64,000 bases of DNA from an uncultured Blautia sp. (GTDB lineage Bacteria > Bacillota > Clostridia > Lachnospirales > Lachnospiraceae), in contig NZ_CAKRNY010000002.1 in NCBI RefSeq assembly GCF_934371575.1, forward strand, positions 76,572 to 140,571. Direction: 5' to 3'. The position numbers were made by a program, and so were the translations under genes. Under the pieces are notes generated by a model that saw nothing but the letters and a program-made list of their open reading frames with translations, ran no database searches and had not been told where the DNA came from. Below, piece after piece: positions 8,330 to 17,570 of the stretch (positions within the stretch are counted from its first letter, which is position 1; each line of letters begins with the position of its first letter).

Positions 8330-9295
8330 TCATTTCTGCTTCTTTTCCCAGGTACGCTCACTGATTATATACCTTGGTCGCTGCTTCGTCTCCAAGTAAA
8401 TTTTTCCTATATATTCTCCAATCACACCAAGGCACAGCAGCTGAATTCCACCCATAAAACATACAATACAAACTGTACTTGCCCAGCCAGACACCGTATT
8501 CCCTTTAAATTCTCCCACAACAGCCCAGATTACGCCTATAAAACTGAGAAACGCAATAAATATTCCGGCTGTTGTGATCATACGGATTGGTTTAATAGAA
8601 AGACTTGTAATACCATCAAATGCAAGAGCAAGCATCTTCTTCAGAGGATAATGGCTCTCCCCTGCAATACGCTCATGACGCTCGTAATACACACTGGTGC
8701 TCTTAAACCCTACCAGCGGCACCATTCCTCTGAGAAAAATGTTTACTTCTTTAAAATTTGCAAATTCCTGCAGCACACGACTGGACAGAAGACGATAATC
8801 CGCATGGTTAAACACCACTTCCACCCCCATCCAGTTCAGAAGCTTATAAAATCCTTCTGCTGTAAATCGTTTAAAAAAGGTGTCCGTATCCCGCTTACTG
8901 CGAACTCCGTAGACCACTTCACATCCATCCAGGTAGGCGTCAACCATCTCATTCATGGCATTTATATCATCCTGACCATCACAATCTATGGAAATGGTAA
9001 TATCACAGTTATCTTTTGCCTCCATCAACCCTGCAAGTACTGCATTCTGATGCCCTCTGTTTCTGCTCTGGCAGATTCCTATGTAATGCTGATCCTTTTC
9101 AGCCAGTTCCTGAATGATTTCCCAAGTGCGGTCCTTTGATCCATCATTTACAAAAAGAATTCGGCTGTCATCTGCAATTTTTCCAGCTGCTACAAGCTCC
9201 TTTATCTTGTCCAGAAACATAGGGCTTGTTATTGGAAGAACAGATTCTTCGTTGTAACAGGGGATTACAATATATAAAATTGGTGATCGGTTCAT
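8330..9295 (-). CDS. GT2 GtrB/ArnC-like bactoprenol glycosyltransferase
   Basis: A 321-residue family-2 enzyme close in layout to GtrB/ArnC: 'YIVIPCYNEESVLP' at the start, 'FVNDGSKDRT' near residue 50, and the DxD-containing 'ISIDCDGQDD' near 100. The acceptor-loop stretch 'RHERIAGESHYPLKKM' is followed by two C-terminal membrane helices (about 232-255 and 270-294). The likely product is a sugar-phosphate-undecaprenol used to add side-branch sugars outside the cell, as in O-antigen glucosylation or group A carbohydrate GlcNAc addition. It forms a tight unit with the following GT2 and Asn-synthase-like genes. Upstream lies the duplicated hairpin repeat. Confidence 0.9.
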   Translation of the reverse strand: MNRSPILYIVIPCYNEESVLPITSPMFLDKIKELVAAGKIADDSRILFVNDGSKDRTWEIIQELAEKDQHYIGICQSRNRGHQNAVLAGLMEAKDNCDITISIDCDGQDDINAMNEMVDAYLDGCEVVYGVRSKRDTDTFFKRFTAEGFYKLLNWMGVEVVFNHADYRLLSSRVLQEFANFKEVNIFLRGMVPLVGFKSTSVYYERHERIAGESHYPLKKMLALAFDGITSLSIKPIRMITTAGIFIAFLSFIGVIWAVVGEFKGNTVSGWASTVCIVCFMGGIQLLCLGVIGEYIGKIYLETKQRPRYIISERTWEKKQK

Positions 9296-9314
9296 ATTAA
9301 TTTTCCTTTGTAAT

Positions 9315-9391
9315 AAAAATCCCGTTGCTTGTTCATGTAGTTTTTATTGTACTACACGGACAAACAACGGGCAAGGGGAATCCTAAAGATC
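9315..9391. repeat. 76-bp direct repeat with long hairpin, copy 1
   Basis: It is near-identical to 11118-11193 (four differences: one T in a run, C for T, and two bases in GGG versus ATG). Each copy holds a long imperfect inverted repeat, CCCGTTG..TTGT..CATGTAGT pairing with ACTACA..GGACAA..CAACGGG. The two copies, in the same orientation, bracket the AAA-ATPase gene. The end of each copy covers the last codons (..D-L-stop) of a minus-strand membrane-protein frame. Confidence 0.9.
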
Positions 9392-9481
9392 TGTTTTCTC
9401 ACCAGCCAGATAGGGAAAGATCAGACTAACCGGGAAAAGACAGATGGCATAGAAAGTATTAATTGTTAGTTGGAAAATCTT
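9383..9481 (-). pseudogene. Remnant C-terminus of a membrane protein
   Basis: Between the stop of the AAA-ATPase gene and repeat copy 1, the minus strand stays open in one frame for 32 codons. It encodes a hydrophobic helix and short tail ending 'FPVSLIFPYLAGEKTDL' then stop. The intact acyltransferase gene that ends inside repeat copy 2 likewise ends K-N-D-L-stop. The simplest reading is that this is the decapitated end of a related membrane protein, cut when the ATPase segment arrived. There is no start codon or ribosome site. Confidence 0.45.
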
Positions 9482-11074
9482 TTATACAATAGCCTCTGTT
9501 ATTTTTTTATTCCCTATCACAATCTCTTGCAATCCAACTTTTTTATTCTTATTAAAATTAAAACTTAGCATATAGCCATGATTTACATGATATGCATCCA
9601 GATACTCAACCAACTGCATTTCACCACGGTTATTATATTCCTGTCCATGCCATATCTTTAGTTCAATAATAAACTGTTCCCCATGATAATCAACAATTAC
9701 ATCTGTTCGTTTTTGATCACGTGTTCTTGCTTCAATATAATAATTTCCAGTTCCGTTAATAATTGGTCTGAGATAGAGAAGAAAATACTTTCTTCCTTCT
9801 TCCTCAATAAATTTTTCTGTACTGTCACCATATAGATCATGAAAATGAGCCACGAACTTTTCCAAAACCATTCGCATATTTAATCTCCCACCTACTATGA
9901 ATTGATTCTTGTCCATAGTCGATGCTGAATAAATAGGACTTTTCTGAACTTCCGAAGCAGATAAATACAGATTATAAAGCCATATTTCAAATATTCGGTT
10001 GGCGACTGCCAGAACCCCATCCTGATTTTTCACGAAACCAAACATAGTCGCAATATTGATAGATGGTTCATAATAATTATATGTGATTACTTTTCCACCA
10101 AAAAGGATAGAGCGAAACATGGTATTAAGCTCTGGATAGCTTAACAACTTTTCACTTAGAGATTCAAATAATGTATTTTTTTCAGTCAAAATTGAACGAA
10201 TAGCAGCATTAAAGCCCTCTTTCGTCCATATTCCCTTATGCTCCTGATCCGTCATGCCTGCCTCATATTTACGATCGAGCAACTGGCATAATCTTGAAAC
10301 CAAAAATGGATACCCTGATGTGTAATCTTCAATCAATCCTGCCATCTCTTCAATATCCATGCCTGTGTTATGATCTTTCTCATATTCTTTCAGCATTTTG
10401 GAAATTTCTATCCTTGAAAAACTCATGTCTATGTTAAAATCCGCAGCAATATTCCATGGACTATTGTACTTGTGTTCCTCTCCGGAACGAAGCTTTAATT
10501 TTAGATTTTTCACATCATATACACTAGCTAAAATCACGGATTTAAAGGCAGGCTGCATATCTCTCGTCAGATACATGCTCCTTAACTGAGCTAAAAAATC
10601 AACAAATACTTTGTTTTCGGATGCACTGTCCACTTCATCAATCATCAATACAATAGGCTTGTCAGATTCTCTGCAAATATTTTTTAAAATTTTAAAAAGT
10701 ACTCTCAAAGTAAGTTTTTGATTTTCCTGATTCAAAGATGCAAGACTTTCTTCGAGACTCTCTGTCTTTTGAAGCTTATTATATTCCAGTATCTCCGAAA
10801 ATGTATGCGCAAAAGCTGTAGAAAAACTGTACTCAGAATCAAAATCCGCGTTTCCAAATGTCTGAAAATCCATTAAAACCACATAATAATCATTCTGCAG
10901 ATATCTGTATAATGCCCGAAGTGTGGTAGTCTTTCCATATTGACGCGCTCTGTTTATAACAAAATAGCAGTCATTATCTACAAGTTTTTTGATTTCCTTT
11001 AACCGCTCATCCAGATTTATCATATAATGCTTCTCCGGAATGCATACACCTGTGGTATTGAATGATTTGGACAT
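9482..11074 (-). CDS. AAA-ATPase with C-terminal PD-(D/E)XK nuclease-like domain
   Basis: A 530-residue protein of the large 'AAA-ATPase-like plus PD-(D/E)XK' family that is expanded in anaerobic gut bacteria. The P-loop is 'RARQYGKTTTLRAL' (about residues 42-55), the Walker B is 'IVLMIDEVDSA' (about 140-150), and a winged-helix-like middle follows. The C-terminal 100 residues carry the nuclease-fold pattern 'RTDVIVDY..EQFIIELKIW' (D, E-x-K). An AAAGGAG site precedes the ATG. It is unrelated in theme to the glycan genes on both sides and sits exactly between two direct repeats, so it looks like an insertion. The function of the family is not settled; defence or selfish-element roles are both proposed possibilities. 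Confidence 0.85.
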   Translation of the reverse strand: MSKSFNTTGVCIPEKHYMINLDERLKEIKKLVDNDCYFVINRARQYGKTTTLRALYRYLQNDYYVVLMDFQTFGNADFDSEYSFSTAFAHTFSEILEYNKLQKTESLEESLASLNQENQKLTLRVLFKILKNICRESDKPIVLMIDEVDSASENKVFVDFLAQLRSMYLTRDMQPAFKSVILASVYDVKNLKLKLRSGEEHKYNSPWNIAADFNIDMSFSRIEISKMLKEYEKDHNTGMDIEEMAGLIEDYTSGYPFLVSRLCQLLDRKYEAGMTDQEHKGIWTKEGFNAAIRSILTEKNTLFESLSEKLLSYPELNTMFRSILFGGKVITYNYYEPSINIATMFGFVKNQDGVLAVANRIFEIWLYNLYLSASEVQKSPIYSASTMDKNQFIVGGRLNMRMVLEKFVAHFHDLYGDSTEKFIEEEGRKYFLLYLRPIINGTGNYYIEARTRDQKRTDVIVDYHGEQFIIELKIWHGQEYNNRGEMQLVEYLDAYHVNHGYMLSFNFNKNKKVGLQEIVIGNKKITEAIV

Positions 11075-11117
11075 GTGGCAGCTCCTTTCCTGATAGATTT
11101 CCAGAATTTAAAATAGA

Positions 11118-11193
11118 AAAAATCCCGTTGCTTGTTCATGTAGTTTTATTGTACTACATGGACAAACAACGGGCAAGATGAATCCTAAAGATC
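11118..11193. repeat. 76-bp direct repeat with long hairpin, copy 2
   Basis: Partner of 9315-9391 and in the same orientation. It lies between the start of the AAA-ATPase gene and the stop codon of the acyltransferase gene at 11185. The inverted repeat inside could serve as a terminator for the acyltransferase transcript, although the T-tract is weak. Confidence 0.9.
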
Positions 11194-12171
11194 ATTTTTC
11201 TGATATACAGGCTTAATTATCCACATTGCTTTTTTGTTTATTATCTTGATAATTGGAATTAAAATAATAAACATCACTACACAGTTTAGCAATTCAAGTA
11301 TATTTTTTTCTATGGGGAGCATCTTCATATATGGATTTACAAGTAATTGCAAGAGCAACCAATGTCCTTCCAATACAATTAACGTATTCCTTCCAATAAA
11401 TGAAAGCGCTTCGTTTATTACATTTTTATTCAACTGACTTACTATAGTAATCCACAGCAATGATGTACCTAATGTTATAAACCAGTAGCTTAACGGTTTC
11501 ATTATTTGAGCATAGTGCAAGTCAAACGAATAATAGCTAAAGTAATAATTTCCATAAATGTATGCCAGTACTCCTATTATAATTACCAAGCGTGTATATC
11601 TTTGAATCGTTTCAAGATGATTATATAATATATTACCAATTAACATAAATATAGTTGCATATATACATCTTGTTAGTATATAGGTAAAAGCATATGGAAC
11701 ATTTGGTACCGCGTACAGCGACATAGCCACAGCAATCGCAATTGCAATAGCCAAAACGCATATTATATTTTTTATCTTTTTTACAAAATACCACAGTACC
11801 GATGAAAAAAACAGTGTTGGCAAAAACCACAAAACACCAATTCCATCCAGCGAGACAAAAGCAATAAAACTACTTTTTATACCAGTTCTATTTGTAAAAT
11901 ATTCCATTATTAGCTCAATAATAGAAAGGGTTACATATGGGTAAAGAATTCCACGTGCTTTATTTTTAAGAAAGTCTGCTAATGTAAGTTTTTCACTCTG
12001 GTTAATCCCAAGCACAATTCCAGATATAATGAAAAATAACGGTACATGACAGCACCAGCAGAAATTAGCAATTACACATGGTGCAACTCTCGAATGACTA
12101 AGAACCACCATGCACATCGCAATTCCCCGTAGGGTGTCAATCCATACAACGCGCTTTTTTACGTCACTCAT
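11185..12171 (-). CDS. Acyltransferase family 3 membrane protein
   Basis: Integral membrane O-acyltransferase of the acyltransferase-3 family (OafA/WecH-like), which moves acetyl or another acyl group onto extracellular glycans. The opening 'VWIDTLRGIAMCMVVLSHS' carries the conserved Arg and His of the family, and about ten hydrophobic helices follow. The ATG at 12171 (328 residues) is chosen because a GAGG site precedes it; a longer frame to 12186 needs a TTG start. It is the third of three consecutive, mutually diverged acyltransferase-3 genes. Its stop lies inside direct repeat copy 2. Confidence 0.88.
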   Translation of the reverse strand: MSDVKKRVVWIDTLRGIAMCMVVLSHSRVAPCVIANFCWCCHVPLFFIISGIVLGINQSEKLTLADFLKNKARGILYPYVTLSIIELIMEYFTNRTGIKSSFIAFVSLDGIGVLWFLPTLFFSSVLWYFVKKIKNIICVLAIAIAIAVAMSLYAVPNVPYAFTYILTRCIYATIFMLIGNILYNHLETIQRYTRLVIIIGVLAYIYGNYYFSYYSFDLHYAQIMKPLSYWFITLGTSLLWITIVSQLNKNVINEALSFIGRNTLIVLEGHWLLLQLLVNPYMKMLPIEKNILELLNCVVMFIILIPIIKIINKKAMWIIKPVYQKNDL

Positions 12172-12212
12172 TTTTCTATTCCTCAAATTTTTTCTTATGT
12201 GCCAACCTTCTC

Positions 12213-13241
12213 TTAGGCTAAATATCTTCCAATTTTAGGAATTTTCATTATAACAAAGGACACAACATAACTTCCAGCAAATACTAATAGGCTGATTAAC
12301 GGAACAGATAATATGCTATTGAAGGAAAACGTAGTCAGACCGGTTTTCCAAACCAGTAAAATAATCAAAACATGCACAGCATATATCCCTAATGATTTAT
12401 TGGTTATTTTTCTAAATAACATTCTTTTTTTGGGTTTGAATTTCGGGGCTATGTTTTTTATAAAGACAAACCAAGCGCAGCTCGCAATCGTTATCAGTGG
12501 GGAATTATACGTCCAACAACGTTCCATAAAATTCTGATTTATAATACAATCTCTAATTACAAGTTCCATTGTTATTAATAGGCTTGTAACTCCCATAACA
12601 TACAATATGATTCTTTTCTTTTTCGCTATATCATATTTGTCAACATAATATCCCAATATGAAATAACTTATATAGCCAATCTCGTACCCCGAATTTAACT
12701 TTTTCAAATTATTAGCCAGAAAATTTAGTTTACCAAATTCCCTTGTAAATTTACAACTCATTCCCAGAGCAAAGCAAACTACTACGCAATATAATAATTC
12801 ATTTTTTTCACACTTATCGACCATCTTAACTAATAAAGGAATCGCTATGTAAATGCCTATCATGGAATATATATACCACAAATGAACTGGTGTATCGCCA
12901 CTTACAATTTCTTTTACAGCTTCAAGAACGCCCCCCATGTTATTCCTGTTTGGCAATTGAACTATTTTATAAATTAGGGACCAACTGATTAGAAAAACTA
13001 CCAATTTAAATATTTTTTTATAGATTTCCTTTATGGTATATTTTCTATTTAGCAATAAACAACCTGATATCATAAAGAAGATAGGAACAGACACTCTTGC
13101 TATACTCGTATAAACTGTAAATACTCGCCAATCAAAAGAACCTATATAGCCATACCAGTTTTTCTGACTCACATGAACAGTTATTACTCCAAAAGCAGCT
13201 AAAACTCTAAGAATATCTATATATTCTTTTCTTTCCCTCAC
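12213..13241 (-). CDS. Acyltransferase family 3 membrane protein
   Basis: Second acyltransferase-3 gene, 342 residues with about ten membrane helices. The opening 'EYIDILRVLAAFGVITVHVS' has the Arg and His typical of the family. It uses a GTG start with GGAGG nine bases upstream, inside the short gap after the first acyltransferase gene. O-acetylation of the exported glycan is the likely role; the acceptor sugar is unknown. Its codon use is AT-rich like the rest of the 11-29 kb block. Confidence 0.88.
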   Translation of the reverse strand: MRERKEYIDILRVLAAFGVITVHVSQKNWYGYIGSFDWRVFTVYTSIARVSVPIFFMISGCLLLNRKYTIKEIYKKIFKLVVFLISWSLIYKIVQLPNRNNMGGVLEAVKEIVSGDTPVHLWYIYSMIGIYIAIPLLVKMVDKCEKNELLYCVVVCFALGMSCKFTREFGKLNFLANNLKKLNSGYEIGYISYFILGYYVDKYDIAKKKRIILYVMGVTSLLITMELVIRDCIINQNFMERCWTYNSPLITIASCAWFVFIKNIAPKFKPKKRMLFRKITNKSLGIYAVHVLIILLVWKTGLTTFSFNSILSVPLISLLVFAGSYVVSFVIMKIPKIGRYLA

Positions 13242-13260
13242 TATGTACTTCCTCCAATAA

Positions 13261-14346
13261 TCATGCTTTTTCTTTTCTCACCAATCCTTTACCGTCAATG
13301 ATAATAGAAAAAATCCAGCCCACTATTACAGCCAAAAGTGTAAATACACAAATCGCAATCCAATGTAGATTATTGTCTAACAAATTTTGAACAATTGGAG
13401 CTTTAGCCCGTAAATTATTAAACATTACCAAATGCCATAAATATATTCCATATTCATATTTTGCTATCCATAATATGCTTTTTATAAACTTATTTTCATA
13501 TGACAAAGGCAGATATGAAAAAGAAATAAAAAGCACTGCAAGTATACATGTTGTAATACTATGCCATACATATCCCACCATATTGTCAACATGAATCCCA
13601 TTTTGTAATCCAATATCTCCCCAAATTCCAAGCACTATAAGAGCAGCAATACTTACTAATCCATAAATCCATTTTTTTTCAATTTTTCTTTTTGCCAACA
13701 AATTTGCTATAAACATTCCTACAACAAAATTATCCAGCGCTGTTATCAACTGGCGTCCGCCATAAAGCACATACTGTTCTCCAATCACAGGAATCACATA
13801 TTTAAATACAAGCATTTTGCATAAAACAGTTATAATAATAGAACCTATAACAGATTTTGAGTTCCATTTTTTTATCCCTCTGTACAGAAATATTGAAAAA
13901 ACATAAAACTGCATAATAACTCCCATAGTCCACAACACACCATTAATTGCGCCAAAATATGATGGGAATAAATTGTGTATAAACAACAAATGGGAACATA
14001 AATCTAAAATATGTATTTGGGAAAGATACTGTGCGCCATCGGTGAAAAGAATAACAACAAAGAAAGCCACATAATACTGTGGCAAAATTCTTTGAAAACG
14101 TTTCTTCATAAAATTGCAGAAATTAAAACAACCTACATCCTCTGTTTTTGATATAGCATAATAAATACCAAATCCGCTGAGCATAAAGAAACCTGTAACA
14201 CCTATTTCTCCGCCCAAACTGACAAATGTGCTTACTGCTTTATTTGTAATGGGAACTGAATCGCAAATTACCCATGCATGATACAAAACAATAAGCAGCA
14301 TCATGATACCTCTGATCACATCTATATTACGATTACGTTCCTTCAC
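13261..14346 (-). CDS. Acyltransferase family 3 membrane protein
   Basis: First of three tandem acyltransferase-3 genes, 361 residues. 'NIDVIRGIMMLLIVLYHAW' near the N-terminus holds the conserved Arg and His, and 'GVTGFFMLSGFGIYY' is the usual second helix. It has a GTG start with GGAGG seven bases before it, 14 bases after the phosphoglycerol-transferase gene. Three different copies in a row suggest that several positions or acyl groups are modified on one polymer. Confidence 0.88.
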   Translation of the reverse strand: MKERNRNIDVIRGIMMLLIVLYHAWVICDSVPITNKAVSTFVSLGGEIGVTGFFMLSGFGIYYAISKTEDVGCFNFCNFMKKRFQRILPQYYVAFFVVILFTDGAQYLSQIHILDLCSHLLFIHNLFPSYFGAINGVLWTMGVIMQFYVFSIFLYRGIKKWNSKSVIGSIIITVLCKMLVFKYVIPVIGEQYVLYGGRQLITALDNFVVGMFIANLLAKRKIEKKWIYGLVSIAALIVLGIWGDIGLQNGIHVDNMVGYVWHSITTCILAVLFISFSYLPLSYENKFIKSILWIAKYEYGIYLWHLVMFNNLRAKAPIVQNLLDNNLHWIAICVFTLLAVIVGWIFSIIIDGKGLVRKEKA

Positions 14347-14360
14347 TCTTTGTCCTCCAT

Positions 14361-17027
14361 TTATTCAACAGAATTATCCAACAGCCATCTTTTTCCAAAC
14401 ATCAGATCGTACTGTATAAATCTATATGTCTCAAGATTTTCATCTGCATCAGTTGAAATAAATTCCTTCTGGATTACAGGATAATTCTGTCTAAGTGAAT
14501 ATATATAGTCCCAATAACTGTTATGTTCAGCACCTGCATCAATTAACATTTGCGGTCCTAACTGATTGGGTGTCATATACTGTGGAAATTCAATATCCTT
14601 ATAATTACTATATCCAAGCAAAACAGTACCATACTTATTAATTGGATCCTCAATATAATTTAATTTATCATACATTGGAAGCGGAGGCAAATGATCCCCA
14701 AATACATAAAGAATTGTAGGCTTTTCACATTGATCTACATATTCAATCATTTTTTTTACCATTTCGTCCGACTCCTGATAAGCAGCTGCTGTTTGCTCTA
14801 AAATATGCTTATCATCATCTGTTAAATTATTTCCTTCAACTTTAATATCAGTTTGCGCATAATGATCCTCATTTGTATAATGCCCAGCTATACTAACACC
14901 AAACAAAAAGACTGGAGAAGACTGTGAATCAACGATATCAATTACCTTTTCTGCAAAAGGAACGTCCCTACAGTATCCTGCGACAGTAAATTCCGTATCT
15001 GACAAATCAAAATCAGAAAGAGTATACATCTTATCAAAATCCATTTTAGAATATGCTTTTTCACGCGCATAAAAACTTCCAGTATTTGGATGACATGCCA
15101 ATGTTACATAACCATCATTCTTTAACTCATTAGCAACGGAATTAACTGTTTTCCCTGAATAATAGGTTGTATATGGCATTGTACCATCTTTATAAAAATA
15201 AAGACTATGACCTGTCAACGCTTCGTATTCTACAGCAGCTGTATATCCTCCAAATCTTGGAGAAATCAACGTACTCTTCATATATTCATGTATCGTCGGT
15301 TCTATTTCCTGATTAAATGTCAGAGAATCAATATTCTCAATGTCAAATAAAGACTCTGCCATAATACAGATAATATTAGGAGTTACATCTGTGTTTTCTT
15401 CATGCTTTAAATCTGCAAATTCCTGTTTCAATTCTAGCGCATGTTCTTCTGTATAATCTTCTGGTTTTGTAACCGCGTTATCTCCCATATGTGCAACGTT
15501 AAACATATTATATAAATACATTCCGCTGGACTCTTCTCCCACATAAGCAGTTACATACCATTTATATCCCACATTATATTCATCCAGATATTTATTATCG
15601 AGGAAATCTTTTGTGCAGTAAATACAAACAATACACATAATGATTCCAGCAATAATATTCACATGCGGTTTTAAATAAGCAATAATTTTTCTTCTGAACT
15701 TAATAATCAGTATTACAAAAGCAATACAGAGAATTGCTACTCCTATTAGCAAACGCTTATCAACAATACTACCTGAAATTCGTATCATGTCCCCAATCTG
15801 CCAAAAATCCATTGGTGTCAGATATGTATCATGATAAGAAATTTTTATATAATTTCCAATTAATAATACAAGAGATAGGATTGCTAAAAGAACATTTGCA
15901 ATTCCATTGCCTAACAAAAAATAAAATATTCCCATGAAAAGGAACATCCATGTTATATTCATCAAAGCAAGCTGAGTATCGCAATTATATATGGCTTCCA
16001 TCACATTATAATTATTGTTTACCAATATATTTTTCATAATATAAAATAATACATAAACAATAATAATTCTCACATACAAGCCAGCGATCTGACTGATATT
16101 AATATTTGCTTCTTGTTGTTCTAGCGTAAGCTCCCTATTTGTATTAAATATTCCAATTAATAACGCAGTCACTATGAATAATAAAATAAGATATCCAGCA
16201 AAAATAATTCCGTCTGTGAGTGCAATACGGGATATCAGAAAGCTATATACACTCAGAATGATCAGATTAAAGTATGCCTTCTTTTTTTCTGTATTCTTCC
16301 AACACACTCCCAGTTTTCCAATTAAAAAGAAGATTAAAAAAAACGCACATCCAGAAATAGCCCACCTTAGATTTCGTGCTATAAAATATTCAATTCCAAC
16401 AGCAATGCCAACAACTAAACCTGAATACCTGGCTTTTTTTAATAGAACTGCTTTCTTAGTCCCTATAAAATATGCAGCAAGTCCTAGAATAACAAAGCCC
16501 AAAAAGCAAAGCAATTTTCTAATAGCCTCTGCCATAAGTGGAACAATTCTTCTCTTATATCTAATTAGTGTACTTGGAAATTCAAGCTGGTTATATTCTT
16601 TTCCCTCATTTTTTTCTACAACAATTGTATTATTTTCCAGTAATACTTTTGAATTTTCTGTTAATAAGCTCTCCAAATCTTCGACTGATAATTTTTTTAC
16701 AGAAAATATCCCAGTCTTAATTTCAGCTGAAACAATTTTATTCTGCTGTCCCACTTCACGAACTGGCACAAAACGTAATTTTCTTATTTTTCTATAGTTT
16801 CCTAGCGGAAATGTAACAGAGTTTCCGTCTATTTTTGAATATGAAGATAAACTCTCTTCATAGCCTTCTCCATAATCATAGTATAATGTAGCTGTTGCAC
16901 CAGAAAGGTCATCCGTACTATAATTAAACGTTATTGTATATGTAGTACTTGCAATAGATACGAATACCAGCATCAACATAATTCCAAGCAAAATCAAATT
17001 TTGCCAGCCATGCTTATTTCTTTTCAT
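14361..17027 (-). CDS. LtaS/GacH-like membrane phosphoglycerol transferase
   Basis: An 888-residue enzyme with a long N-terminal multi-helix membrane half (helices spread over about residues 15-490). Its extracellular C-terminal half has a sulfatase fold like lipoteichoic acid synthase. Motifs visible are 'IICIMAESLFD' (metal ligand Glu), 'GYTAAVEYEALTG' (region of the catalytic Thr in LtaS) and 'LYVFGDHLPPLP' (metal ligands Asp-His). The length and helix number resemble GacH, which puts sn-glycerol-1-phosphate on the group A streptococcal carbohydrate, more than the five-helix LtaS. Together with Wzm/Wzt in the same locus this suggests glycerol-phosphate decoration of the exported glycan. 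The donor would be phosphatidylglycerol. Confidence 0.88.
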   Translation of the reverse strand: MKRNKHGWQNLILLGIMLMLVFVSIASTTYTITFNYSTDDLSGATATLYYDYGEGYEESLSSYSKIDGNSVTFPLGNYRKIRKLRFVPVREVGQQNKIVSAEIKTGIFSVKKLSVEDLESLLTENSKVLLENNTIVVEKNEGKEYNQLEFPSTLIRYKRRIVPLMAEAIRKLLCFLGFVILGLAAYFIGTKKAVLLKKARYSGLVVGIAVGIEYFIARNLRWAISGCAFFLIFFLIGKLGVCWKNTEKKKAYFNLIILSVYSFLISRIALTDGIIFAGYLILLFIVTALLIGIFNTNRELTLEQQEANINISQIAGLYVRIIIVYVLFYIMKNILVNNNYNVMEAIYNCDTQLALMNITWMFLFMGIFYFLLGNGIANVLLAILSLVLLIGNYIKISYHDTYLTPMDFWQIGDMIRISGSIVDKRLLIGVAILCIAFVILIIKFRRKIIAYLKPHVNIIAGIIMCIVCIYCTKDFLDNKYLDEYNVGYKWYVTAYVGEESSGMYLYNMFNVAHMGDNAVTKPEDYTEEHALELKQEFADLKHEENTDVTPNIICIMAESLFDIENIDSLTFNQEIEPTIHEYMKSTLISPRFGGYTAAVEYEALTGHSLYFYKDGTMPYTTYYSGKTVNSVANELKNDGYVTLACHPNTGSFYAREKAYSKMDFDKMYTLSDFDLSDTEFTVAGYCRDVPFAEKVIDIVDSQSSPVFLFGVSIAGHYTNEDHYAQTDIKVEGNNLTDDDKHILEQTAAAYQESDEMVKKMIEYVDQCEKPTILYVFGDHLPPLPMYDKLNYIEDPINKYGTVLLGYSNYKDIEFPQYMTPNQLGPQMLIDAGAEHNSYWDYIYSLRQNYPVIQKEFISTDADENLETYRFIQYDLMFGKRWLLDNSVE

Positions 17028-17082
17028 TTTCTATTTTCCATTTCTTTCGTTTTTCATTTATACTCTGTTGTTAATTCATATT

Positions 17083-17565
17083 TTATTTCGTACTGTCCAA
17101 TAACCACTCTATGTAATCTCGTACTGCACCTTCGCCGCCATTATATTCCGAAATATAATCAACCAGTTCTTTTACCTGCTTTACAGCATCTTTCGGACAA
17201 CCTGTGATCCCGCCTGCGTTTTTTATTATTTTCATACATTCGAGATCATTTATATCATCCCCGATATAAGCAACTTTGCTTAAATCCGGTGCTAAACTCT
17301 GCAAAATATCACATTTATTTTTGGCTCCCTGAAATACCTTTTTTATCCCGATTTCTCTGCAGCGATTCAATACAATCTCGGAAACTCTTCCGGTTATAAC
17401 AACTGGCTCAATTCCTGCAGGCAATGCAATATCATGTATACCGCATCCATCCTTCACATTAAATGCCTTAAATATCTCACCGCTATTGCCTATATAAATC
17501 TTTCCATCAGTTAAGGTTCCGTCAACATCCATTACCAGAAATTCTATCATTTCACTTATACTCAC
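17083..17565 (-). CDS. KdsC-like HAD phosphatase
   Basis: A 160-residue C0-type HAD hydrolase of the KdsC / 8-phospho-ulosonate phosphatase type. Motif I is 'VMDVDGTLTDG' (residues 12-22), motif II is the Thr in 'PVVITGR', and motif III/IV is 'VAYIGDDINDLECM'. The family removes phosphate from 3-deoxy-2-keto acid sugar phosphates just before CMP activation. It starts with GTG six bases after the aldolase-fusion stop; an ATG at 17550 is a possible alternative. With the CMP-sugar synthetase and aldolase it makes a three-gene set for one CMP-linked keto-sugar. Confidence 0.85.
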   Translation of the reverse strand: MSISEMIEFLVMDVDGTLTDGKIYIGNSGEIFKAFNVKDGCGIHDIALPAGIEPVVITGRVSEIVLNRCREIGIKKVFQGAKNKCDILQSLAPDLSKVAYIGDDINDLECMKIIKNAGGITGCPKDAVKQVKELVDYISEYNGGEGAVRDYIEWLLDSTK

Positions 17566-17570
17566 TCATT

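Noticed and set aside
9315..11193. CRISPR-like array
   Set aside because: Only two repeat copies, 1.8 kb apart with a gene between; no spacers or cas genes.
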